In this document: positions 54,980-63,727 of the stretch, one piece after another
Layout: every line of letters begins with the position of its first letter
Numbering within the stretch: position 1 is the stretch's first letter
Assembly: GCA_963734025.1 (NCBI GenBank)
Contig: CAVTFR010000021.1
Span: 124,001-188,000 of the forward strand
Source: JACVRW01 sp963734025
GTDB taxonomy: Bacteria > Actinomycetota > Thermoleophilia > Solirubrobacterales > Thermoleophilaceae
Direction of reading: 5' to 3'
DNA length: 64,000 nt
Made by a program: the position numbers and the translations under genes
Notes under the pieces: model-generated
What the model saw: only the letters and a program-made list of their open reading frames with translations
The model's database searches: none
What the model was told of the DNA's origin: nothing

Positions 54980-56257
54980 TTGGGAGTACGCGGGCTGGCA
55001 GTTCTTGGCTGCCTCCTCGCCGCGTTCGCTGTGGGCATGACCGCCTGCGGTGACGATGACGACGAACGCGGCGGAGGTGGAGATAGTCGCGGTGAAGGCG
55101 GCGGGGGAACGGTGAACGTCTATTCGTCGCTGCCGCTGCAGGGAGCTCAGCGGTTGCAGACGGTAGCGGTGGTGAACGGCATCAACCTTGCGCTCGAGCA
55201 GCGCGGCGGCAAGGCCGGCAAGACCACCGTCAACTACACGTCGCTGGACGCCTCGACCGCCCAAGCAGGCACGTGGACGCCCGAGGCCACTCAGGCGAAC
55301 GCGCACAAGGTCGCTCAAGACGATGCCGCGGTGGCCTATATCGGCGAGTTCGACTCCGATGCGAGTGCCATCTCGATCCCGCTCTTGAACGAGGTCCCGA
55401 TCGCCCAGATCAGCCCCTCGAACACGGCCGTAGGCTTGACCTCGAACGAGCCGGGCGCGGGCGAGGGCGAGCCCGAGAAGTACTACCCGTCGGGCGAGCG
55501 CCATTACCTACGGATCATTCCCAAGGACACTATTCAGGGTGCCGCGCTGGCGACGATCATGAAGGAGGATGGGTGCACCAGCGCGTACATCCTCAATGAC
55601 AAGCAGCTGTACGGCGCAGGCCTGGCGCGCAACATCGAGCGTGCGGCGAACGAGCAGGGTTTCGAGGTCGCGGGCAACGAGGGCATCGATGCGAAGGCTC
55701 CGAACTTCCGCTCCGAGGCGGCCAGGATCAAGGAAAGCGGCGCGGACTGCTTCGTATTCAGCGGCGTCCCGCTGAACGGCGCTGTGCAGGTCTACAAGGA
55801 CGTGTCAGCCGCCCTTCCGGACGCGAAGCTGTATGGGCCTGACCGCGTGTCAACTCCGGATTTCCTCGACCCTAGGGAGGGCGGCATCCCCGGCGAGGTC
55901 GGCGCGAAGACGAAGGTGACCGTGGCCGCTCTCTCGCCGGATCAGTACTCGGCCGAGGGGCAGAGGTTCTTCGAGGACTACAAGCAGAAGTACGGCGCGG
56001 AAAGCGTCAGTCCGTACGCCATCTACGGCTACGAGGCGATAAGCCTCGTGCTCGACGCCTGCGAGGAGCTGGGCAGTGACTGCTCGGACAAGCAGGCGAT
56101 GATCGAGGCGCTGCTGAACACCGAGGACCGCGACTCCGTCCTGGGCACGTACGACCTCGACGAGAACGGCGATACCACCATCACCGACTACGGTGTCTAC
56201 ACGATCGAGGCCGGCGGGCTGCGATTCGAGCAAACGGTGAGGGCCGAGGGCGGCTGA
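54980..56257 (+). CDS. Branched-chain-type ABC substrate-binding lipoprotein 3
   Basis: A 425-residue LivK-class lipoprotein paralogous to binding protein 2. Signal ends AFAVGMTAC followed by GDDDDERGGGGD. The mature part begins TVNVYSSLPLQGAQRLQTVAVVNG and shares SISIPxxNE and QISPSNTAVGLT with its paralogue. TTG 54980 has a textbook AGGAGGT six bases upstream. Placed after the liv operon; it may give the same permease a second specificity. Confidence 0.9.
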   Translation: MGVRGLAVLGCLLAAFAVGMTACGDDDDERGGGGDSRGEGGGGTVNVYSSLPLQGAQRLQTVAVVNGINLALEQRGGKAGKTTVNYTSLDASTAQAGTWTPEATQANAHKVAQDDAAVAYIGEFDSDASAISIPLLNEVPIAQISPSNTAVGLTSNEPGAGEGEPEKYYPSGERHYLRIIPKDTIQGAALATIMKEDGCTSAYILNDKQLYGAGLARNIERAANEQGFEVAGNEGIDAKAPNFRSEAARIKESGADCFVFSGVPLNGAVQVYKDVSAALPDAKLYGPDRVSTPDFLDPREGGIPGEVGAKTKVTVAALSPDQYSAEGQRFFEDYKQKYGAESVSPYAIYGYEAISLVLDACEELGSDCSDKQAMIEALLNTEDRDSVLGTYDLDENGDTTITDYGVYTIEAGGLRFEQTVRAEGG

Positions 56258-56346
56258 TACCGCCGATCTGGTCGGCGTCGCATGCCACCCCGCACCACCG
56301 CGGGCGAGCCAGTCGGTTGTCGCGTCGTCGCTACGGAGAGGATCTG

Positions 56347-57227
56347 ATGAGGAAGTCCCGGCCACTTGCCGCGCTTGTTGCGGTCACTCTATTGCTGCGA
56401 CGGCGCTGCTCGTGGTCGGCTGCGGCGGCGACGATGACGACGAGCAAGGCGGGGCGGCGCGGACGCACGCAACGAAGGTCGATTCAACTTCCTGCGCGTG
56501 CGGCACAGGATCGACACGATCAGCGAAGGCAAGCTGACCGTTGGCTCGGACATCCCCTACGCCCCGTTCGAGTTCGGTAAGGCGCCGGACTACAAGGGCT
56601 TCGACGTCGAGCTCGTCAGGGGGATCGCGAGGCAGCTCGAGCTCGAGGTCGAGTTCGTGAAGACCCCTTCGACACCATCTTCCGCAACCTGGCGCAGGGG
56701 AAGGTCGACCTGGTGGCCTCGTCGACCACGATCACTGAGGAGCGGCAGCGGACCGTTGACTTCTCGGCTCCCTACTTCGCAGCCGACCAGTCGCTGATGG
56801 TGAAGAGGGGCGACGACATCGCGACGGTCGCGGACCTGAAGGGGGAGGTGATCGGCGCTCAGATCGGGACGACCGGTGCCGACTACGCCAAGGAGGAGAT
56901 CGACGCCGAGACGGTACGCACCTACGATCTGATCGACGACGCGTCAAGGCGCTCCAAACCGAGCAGATCGCCGCGGTAATCAACGACTGCCCGGTGTCGA
57001 AGTACGCAGAGCGATCGAAGCCCGATCTGAAGGTGGTGCGGGCGATCGAGACGGGCGAGAGCTACGGTCTCGCCTTCGCCAAGGACTCGGATGCGCTGCG
57101 CGAGGCGGTTAACGGAGCGCTCGACGAGATCAAGTGAGACGGGACCTACGAGCGGATCTTCGCCAAGTGGTTCGGCTCCGACCCGTGCAGAAGCATCGTC
57201 GAAGAGCAGCAGGGCGGCGGCGCCTAA
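56347..57227 (+). pseudogene. Broken GlnH-type amino-acid-binding lipoprotein gene
   Basis: ATG 56347 starts a signal (RKSRPLAALVAVTLLL) that shifts frame near 56395 before TALLVVGCGGDDDDEQGG. The binding domain is readable in pieces: GKLTVGSDIPYAPFEFG, YKGFDVELVRGIARQLELEVEFVKT, then VDLVASSTTITEERQRTVDF and VKRGDDIATVADLKGEVIGAQIGTTGADYA. At least four frameshifts and an in-frame TGA (57135-57137) before DGTYERIFAKWFG destroy it. Family: polar amino-acid ABC binding protein. Confidence 0.85.
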
Positions 57228-57299
57228 GGCTTGCCCTAGCCGCCGCGAACCTCGGCGAGAGGACTCAGCACCAGGCGCGAAGCGGTGGAGGGGGCCCCT

Positions 57300-57738
57300 C
57301 GCCATGATGTCGCCTGGGCCCACCGCCGGACATCTTCTGGTACGGGGTGCTGTCGATTGCGCTTACCTACGGCGCGTATTACGCCGAGGTCTATCGCGCC
57401 GGCTCGAGGCCGTTCCGTTCGGACAGACTGAGGCGGCCCGCTCGCTGGGGATGAGCCACACGGTTGCGTTGCGCCACGTGATCGTCACGCAGGCGGTCCG
57501 CAAGGTGATCCCGCCGATGCTGAACGACTTCATCGCGCTGATGAAAGACACTTCGCTAGTCCAGGTGATCGGAGTGGTCGAGGTGGTAAAAGCCGGCCGC
57601 GAGGTCCAGGCCGAGACCTTCAACAGCTCGGCGCTGACCCTTGGAGCCATCCTCTTCATCCTGGTGACGATCCCGCTGGCCCGAATCGTGGACCGCCAGA
57701 TCTCGCGGCAACACCTCCGCTTCCAGAGGACTGCGTGA
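57300..57738 (+). pseudogene. Broken amino-acid ABC permease gene (GlnP/HisM type)
   Basis: The 3' part is intact: VPFGQTEAARSLGMSHTVALRHVIVTQAVRK (the EAA loop contacting the ATPase), NDFIALMKDTSLVQVIGVVEVVKAG and a final helix. Upstream, in another frame, SIALTYGAYYAEVYRAG is recognisable. The first membrane helices are missing and a frameshift lies near 57408, so no functional permease can be made. Stop overlaps the GlnQ relic by GTGA. Confidence 0.82.
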
Positions 57739-58490
57739 ACGACGTGGAATCGATGGTCCGCCTGGAGGGGGTGCACAAGAGCTTCGGAGACCTGCACGTC
57801 CTCTGCGGGGATCGACCTCCAGGTCGCCCCCGGTTCCGTCGTGTGCATCCTGGGACCCAGCGGCTCCGGCACGCTGCTGCGCTGCATCAACCTGCTCGAG
57901 CCTCTGGATGAGGGTCGGATCTTCCTCGAGGGCAAAGAGATCACGACCACCGGCAGGGACGAGGTCGACTTCGTGCGGCGCCAGGTCGGAATGGTGTTCC
58001 AGCAGTTCAACTTCTTCCCGCATAAGAGCGTGCTCGAGAACGTCACGTTGGCGCAGAGAACCGTGCTGAAGCGCCCCGAGGAAGAGGCGCTGGCGAAGGC
58101 CGCGGGCGCTGCTGGGGCGAGTCGGCCTGTCCGACAAGGTGGACGAGTATCCCGAGCGGCTGTCCGGGGGCCAGCAGCAGCGGGTGGCTATCGCCCGGGC
58201 GCTGGCGATGGACCCACATGTGATGCTCTTCGACGAGGTCACCAGCGCACTCGATCCCGAGTTGATCAGGGAGGTGCTCGACGTTATGCGCGAGCTCGCG
58301 TTCGACGGCATGACCATGATCGTCGTGACCCACGAGATGGGTTCGCGCGCGAGGTAGCGGACCGCGTCCTGCTCATGGACGAGGGGGTTGTCATCGAGGA
58401 GGGCGCGCCGGCCGAGGTCTTTGGAAGCCCCAGGCAGGAGCGCACCAAGCGATTCCTGGGGCTCGTGCTCGAGCACGGAAGGGTCAGACG
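57735..58490 (+). pseudogene. Broken amino-acid ABC ATPase gene (GlnQ type)
   Basis: Starts with VRLEGVHKSFGDLHVL, then a frameshift near 57805 and VVCILGPSGSG-TLLRCINLLEP. The Walker A Lys-Ser pair is missing: GPSGSG is followed directly by TLLRC, a six-base deletion removing the ATP-binding lysine. Later LSGGQQQRVAIARALAMDPHV and VTSALDPELIREVLDVM are intact, interrupted by two more frameshifts (near 58105 and 58345). The final part runs into the end of the convergent epimerase gene without its own stop. Confidence 0.85.
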
Positions 58491-59389
58491 GTCGCGCTCA
58501 GCGCCGCTTCGAAATCCGGCCGGCGAAAGCGGTAGCCGGATTCCTCGAGGCGCTGGGGCACGACGCGCTGCCCGGTTGTGACGATCGTGGCCATCTCTCC
58601 GTAGAGCGTCTTGACGGCGAAGCCGGGAACCGGCGCGAACGCGGGACGCTTGAGCGCCTTACCGAGCGTCCTCGAGAGCTCCCTGTTGGTTACCGGTTCG
58701 GGGGCGGTCACGTTCACGGGGCCGGTCAGCTCGCCGTCGAGGCAGGCTACGAGGACGCCGACCACGTCGTCGAGGTGAATCCACGGCACGTACTGTTTCC
58801 CGCCCGCCACCGGCCCGCCAACCCCGAGCTTGAAGAAGGGCAGCATCTTCTCCAGAGCGCCGCCCTCTTGCGAGAGCACCACCCCGGTGCGAGTCAGCAC
58901 CACCCTCAGACCGAGCTCGGTGGCCTTTTGCGCCTCGGCCTCCCAGTCGCGCACGACGGTGGCCAAGAAGTCGCTTCCCGCGGGCTCCGTTTCGCTCAGG
59001 CGCTCGTCCCCGCGCGGGCCGTAGAAGCCGGTGGCCGACTGGGACACGAGCACGTGCGGCCGCTGGCCCTGCGGAAGCTCCGCGAGCGCGACAACGAGGT
59101 TACGCGTCGAGAGGATGCGCGAATCGCGTATCTCGCGCTTGGCCTCGTCGCTCCAGCGCTGGGCGATCGTCTCGCCGAGCAGGTTGACGACGGCATCGCT
59201 GACGCGCAGCGCGTCGAGCGGCGCCGGCTCGGCCTGAGGGTTCTTCCACTCGAATGCCTCGACGCCGAGCGCCGCCTTCGCCCGCTCGGCGTCGCGGGAC
59301 AGCGCGACCGGCTCGTCGCCGCGCTCACGGAGCGCCTCGACGAGCGCGCTGCCGATCACCCCGGTGGCGCCGGTTACCGCGACTCGCAT
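58484..59389 (-). CDS. TIGR01777/SDR39U1-family nucleotide-sugar-like epimerase
   Basis: A 301-residue atypical short-chain dehydrogenase. The NAD(P)-binding motif is VAVTGATGVIGSALVEAL, followed by AVVNLLGETIAQRWSDEAKREIRDSR and SQSATGFYGPRGDE, family hallmarks. The C-terminal DUF1731-like segment is YGEMATIVTTGQRVVPQRLEESGYRFRRPDFEAAL. Reaction unknown. ATG 59389 overlaps the malic-enzyme stop as TGATG, so both are likely cotranscribed. Confidence 0.9.
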   Translation of the reverse strand: MRVAVTGATGVIGSALVEALRERGDEPVALSRDAERAKAALGVEAFEWKNPQAEPAPLDALRVSDAVVNLLGETIAQRWSDEAKREIRDSRILSTRNLVVALAELPQGQRPHVLVSQSATGFYGPRGDERLSETEPAGSDFLATVVRDWEAEAQKATELGLRVVLTRTGVVLSQEGGALEKMLPFFKLGVGGPVAGGKQYVPWIHLDDVVGVLVACLDGELTGPVNVTAPEPVTNRELSRTLGKALKRPAFAPVPGFAVKTLYGEMATIVTTGQRVVPQRLEESGYRFRRPDFEAALSATV

Positions 59390-60846
59390 CAGCCGAGCGC
59401 GGCGCGCTCCACCGTCGGCTGCTCGGGCACCTCGACGACGTCGCCCTCGCGCGCGGCGACGTCGGCGACCGCGCTCGCGACCGCCCGGGCGACGTCGCGG
59501 TTGAAGACGCTCGGGACGACGTAGTCCTCCTCGAGCTCGTCGTCGTCGATCACGCGTGCGATGCCCTGCGCGGCGGCAAGCTTCATCTCCTCCGTGATGG
59601 CGGTGGCGCGCGCGTCGAGCGCGCCGCGGAAGACGCCGGGGAACGCAAGCACGTTGTTGATCTGGTTCGGGTAATCCGAGCGCCCCGTGGCCATCACGCG
59701 TACGTGGGCGGCCGCCTCCTCGGGGCGCACTTCGGGGTTGGGGTTGGCCATCGCGAACACGAAGGGGTCGGGGTTCATACGGCGTAAGTCCGACGCTTGG
59801 ATGATTCCCGGGCCCGAGAGTCCGATGAACAGGTCCGTGCCCTCGATCACCTCGCGCGGCTGGCCGTCCCGGCGGCCGCGGTTCGTGTTCTCGGCGAGCC
59901 AGCGCTTGGGCGCGTTCATCGAGCCCGCCTCGTAGTCCTCGCGGCCGGTGTGGATCGCGCCGAAGCGGTCGCAGGCGACGATCGAGCTGATCCCGGCGTC
60001 CATGAGGATCTTGGCGACGGCGACGCCCGCGGCGCCGGCCCCCACCATCAGCACCTCGAGGTCCTCGAGCCGCCGCCCGGTCAGCCGGCAGGCGTTGATG
60101 AGCGCGGCGAGCGTGACGATCGCGGTGCCGTGCTGGTCGTCGTGGAAGACGGGGATGTCGAGGGCCGCCTGGAGCCGCTGCTCGATCTCGAAGCAGCGCG
60201 GCGAGGAGATGTCCTCGAGGTTGATGCCGCCGAACGTGGGCGACATGTGGATCACCGTCTCGACGATCTCGTCGACGTCCTTGGTGTCGAGGCAGATCGG
60301 GAAAGCGTCCACGTCCGCGAACTCCTTGAAGAGCATCGCCTTGCCCTCCATCACCGGCATGGCCGCCTCGGGCCCGATGTCGCCCAGGCCGAGCACCGCG
60401 GTGCCGTCCGAGACGACGGCGACCGTGTTCGCCTTGATCGTGTACTTGAACGCCTTCTGGCGGTTCTCCGCGATCGCGGTGCAGACGCGCGCGACGCCCG
60501 GCGTGTAGGCCATCGACAGGTCGTCGCGCGACTTGACCGGGATGTTGAGGCCGGTGTGGATCTTGCCGCGGCGATGGACCTCGAAGGTGCGGTCGGTGAT
60601 CTCGACGAGCTCGGCGCCGCTCACGCCCTGGACGGCGCGGATCACCTCGCCGCGGTGCTCGACGCTCGAGCACTCGACCGTGATCTCGCGCAGGCCACGC
60701 TCGGTGCGCGGCTCGACGGCGTCGACGGCCACGATCGAGCCGCCGGCGCGCGTGATCGCGCTGGTCACGCGGCTGAGGGCGCCGGACGCCTTCTGCGGCA
60801 GCGCGACCCGCAGCGTCAGCGAGAACTGGGCGGACGGCACGGCCAC
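59389..60846 (-). CDS. Malic enzyme with N-terminal ACT domain
   Basis: A 485-residue decarboxylating malate dehydrogenase (malate to pyruvate). Residues about 1-85 form an ACT regulatory domain (FSLTLRVALPQKASGALSRVTSAITRAGGSI). The catalytic part has YTPGVARVC, KANTVAVVSDGTAVLGLGDIG, DDQHGTAIV and the nucleotide site VMVGAGAAGVAVAKIL-like (LMVGAGAAGVAVAKI). GTG 60846 is chosen at the ACT start and has a TATCAT box eight bases upstream; the open frame extends to TTG 60906. Allosteric control by an amino acid is likely but unproven. Confidence 0.9.
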   Translation of the reverse strand: MAVPSAQFSLTLRVALPQKASGALSRVTSAITRAGGSIVAVDAVEPRTERGLREITVECSSVEHRGEVIRAVQGVSGAELVEITDRTFEVHRRGKIHTGLNIPVKSRDDLSMAYTPGVARVCTAIAENRQKAFKYTIKANTVAVVSDGTAVLGLGDIGPEAAMPVMEGKAMLFKEFADVDAFPICLDTKDVDEIVETVIHMSPTFGGINLEDISSPRCFEIEQRLQAALDIPVFHDDQHGTAIVTLAALINACRLTGRRLEDLEVLMVGAGAAGVAVAKILMDAGISSIVACDRFGAIHTGREDYEAGSMNAPKRWLAENTNRGRRDGQPREVIEGTDLFIGLSGPGIIQASDLRRMNPDPFVFAMANPNPEVRPEEAAAHVRVMATGRSDYPNQINNVLAFPGVFRGALDARATAITEEMKLAAAQGIARVIDDDELEEDYVVPSVFNRDVARAVASAVADVAAREGDVVEVPEQPTVERAALG

Positions 60847-60854
60847 GGGGGCCG

Positions 60855-60860
60855 ATGATA
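60855..60860 (-). promoter_or_regulatory. -10 box TATCAT before the malic enzyme
   Basis: On the minus strand TATCAT is followed by eight bases and GTG 60846, supporting the shorter start of the malic enzyme. Confidence 0.45.
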
Positions 60861-60978
60861 GGGAGGCGCTGGAATACGGCCCGCGCGAGGGCGTCTCAGA
60901 CGGCAACTATTCCGGAGCGTGCGAGCTGCGCGGCCGGGCGTCCGGGCCGGGATCGTGAAAGCCGCAAGACCGTGGCGC

Positions 60979-60984
60979 TAGGGT
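60979..60984 (+). promoter_or_regulatory. -10 box TAGGGT before polA
   Basis: TAGGGT followed by six bases and GTG 60991; GTGAAA at 60955-60960, 18 bases upstream, is a weak -35 candidate. Confidence 0.55.
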
Positions 60985-60990
60985 GGAGCC

Positions 60991-63727
60991 GTGCCGGATG
61001 AATCGCGTCCGCAGCTCTTTCTGATCGACGGCAACAGCCTCGTCTACAGGGCCTTCTTCGCCCTTCCCGAGTCGATCTCGACCTCCAAGGGCCAGCCCAC
61101 GAACGCGATCTTCGGCTTCGCGTCGATGCTCGTGAAGATCATCTCGGAGTACGGCGCCAGCCCGACGCTCGTGGTGTGGGACGCCGGCATGTCCGGCCGC
61201 GACGAGGTGTACGACGAGTACAAGGCGGGCCGCCGCGAGCGCCCGGACCTCCTGGCCGAGCAGTGGCCCTACATGCATCCGCTCGTGGATGCGTTCGGCT
61301 ACGAGAACGTCAAGGTGCCGGGCTACGAGGCCGACGACGTGATCGCCACGCTCGCCGGCGAGGCGCGCGAGCGCGGCCTCGACGTGATGGTCGTGACTGG
61401 CGACCGCGACCTGTTCCAGCTCGTCGAGCCGGGCGTCCGCGTGATGGCGACCGGGCGCGGCATCACCGACACGAAGATCTACGACCGTGAGGCGGTGCTC
61501 GACCGCTACGGCATCCCGCCGGAGCAGATCCCCGACTTCGTGGGGCTGAAGGGCGACACCTCGGACAACATCCCGGGTGTCCCCGGCATCGGTGAGAAGA
61601 CCGCCTCGCAGCTGCTGCAGGAGTGGGGCTCGCTCGACGGGCGTGCTCGACAACATCGAGTCGATCTCCGGAGCGAAGCGCAAGCAGAACCTGACCGAGC
61701 ACGCCGAGGACGCGCGAGTCTCGAAGCAGCTCGCCACCGCGGTGCGCGACGTGGACCTGGCGGACATCGACCTCGACCACGTCGCCGCCCGCGAGCCGGA
61801 CCGCTCGCGGTTGCGCGAGACCTTCCGCGAGTTCGAGCTGCGCGCGCCGCTCGAGCGGCTCGAGGAGGCCCTCGGCGAGGACGACGCGGCCCCCGCGGAG
61901 CGGGTCGGCGAGCTGGTCCGGGTGACCGCGCGCGAGGTGCCGGTCGCGGAGCTGGGTGCGCTCGACGGGGAGCTCGTGGCCGTGGCGGCGCTGCGCCCGG
62001 GTGAGGAGCCCTCCGACGCCTCCGCCGTCGATGTCGAGCCGGAGGACCCGGACATCGAGCTCGCGGCGGAGGAGGAGGCCGCGCTCGAGGCGGCCGTGAG
62101 CGAGCAGCCCGTGGTCGCGACGGTCCCAGCCGCGGGGCCCGTTCAGGGCACGTTCGACCTCGATGGCGCCGTCCGCGGGCCGCTCACCGTGGCGGCCTGG
62201 GCGGGGGACGAGGTGCTCGTCGCCGAGGCGGAGACGCTCGCCGCGTTCACGCTCGCCCGCGGCGAGCAGCCCATCGTGGCCCACGACTGGAAGACGATCG
62301 CCACGGCGGACGAGCCCGCGCAGGCGCCGCGGCTCGAGCACGACACGATGGTCGCCGCCTATCTGATCGACCCGGCGCGGCGCGGCTACCCGCTCGACGA
62401 GCTGGCGACGGAGTCGGGGGTGGGGGCGCAGGTCGAGGGCGCCGACGGCGTCGCCGAGCGCGCGGTGCTCACACGTGTGCTCGCCGAACGCCAGCGCGCG
62501 CGGCTCGAGGAGGACGGGCTCACGCAGCTCTTCCACGAGATCGAGTTGCCGCTCGTCGACGTGCTCGTCGAGCTCGAACGCGCCGGCATCAAGCTCGACG
62601 TGACGCGCCTGCAGGAGATCAGCCGCCGCTTCGCGCGGCGGGCGGAGGAGCTCGAGCGGCGCGTCTGGGAGCTCGCGGGGGAGGAGTTCACGATCGGATC
62701 GCCGCAGCAGCTTGCGCCGATCCTGTTCGAGAAGCTCGGCCTGTCCCGCAAGCGCCGCGGCAAGACCGGCTACTCGACCGACGCCCGCGTCCTGCAGGCG
62801 ATCCGCCACGAGCACGAGATCATCCCCGCGATCGAGGAGTGGCGTGAGGTCACGAAGCTCAAGTCGACCTACCTGGACGCGTTCCCCGACCTGATCGCGC
62901 CCGACGGACGCCTCCACACCACCTTCAACCAGGCGGCGACGGCGACCGGGCGGCTGTCGAGCACCAACCCGAACCTGCAGAACATCCCGATCCGCACCGA
63001 GCAGGGTCGCGAGATCCGTGCCTGCTTCGTCGCCGAGAAGGGCTGCCGGCTCATCTCCGCCGACTACTCGCAGGTCGAGCTGCGGCTGCTGGCCCACATC
63101 GCCGACGAACCTGTCCTGAAGGAGATCTTCAGGCGCGGCGAGGACGTCCACACGGCGACCGCCGAGGCAATCCTCGGCGGCAGGACCGATCCCGGCACGC
63201 GCTCGAAGGCGAAGATGGTCAACTACGGGATCGTCTACGGCCTCTCCGCGTACGGGCTCGCCGACCGCCTCCAGATCCCGCAGGAGGAGGCACAGGAGTT
63301 CATCGACCGCTACCTCGAGCGCTTCCCGAAGGTCAAGCAGTTCATCGACGAGACGATCGAGCGGGCCCGCGAGGAGGGCCACGTGACCACGCTCTTCGGC
63401 CGCATCCGGCGCGTGCCGGAGCTGCGCTCGCGCCAGTTCCAGACGCGCTCGCTCGGCGAGCGGCTGGCCGTGAACATGGTCATCCAGGGGACGGCGGCAG
63501 ACATCATCAAGGTCGCGATGGTCCGCTGCCGCGACAGCCTGCGCGGCGCCGGGCTCGAGACGAAGCTCGTGCTCCAGATCCACGACGAGCTGCTCTTCGA
63601 GGGCCCGCGGGAGGAGGTCGAGCAGGCCTCCGAGATCGTGAGGCGCGAGATGGCCGGGGCGTTCGAGATGGACCCGCCGCTCGAGGTGGACGTGGGCTCG
63701 GGCGAGAACTGGCTCGAAGCCAAATGA
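60991..63727 (+). CDS. polA: DNA polymerase I, with a one-base frameshift
   Basis: Repair and Okazaki-fragment polymerase. The 5' nuclease domain (YKAGRRERPDLLAEQ; GDRDLFQLVEPGV; GDTSDNIPGVPGIGEKTA) is intact up to about residue 215. At 61639-61641 GACGGGCGTG replaces an expected GACGGCGTG; the +1 frame continues VLDNIESISGAKRKQNL and everything downstream. The polymerase domain has SADYSQVELRLLAHI, KAKMVNYGIVYGLSAYGLA and QIHDELLFEGP. The 3'-5' exonuclease carboxylates are missing, so proofreading is probably absent. 2737 bases equals 3n+1; 911 residues corrected. Stop overlaps the next ATG. Confidence 0.92.
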
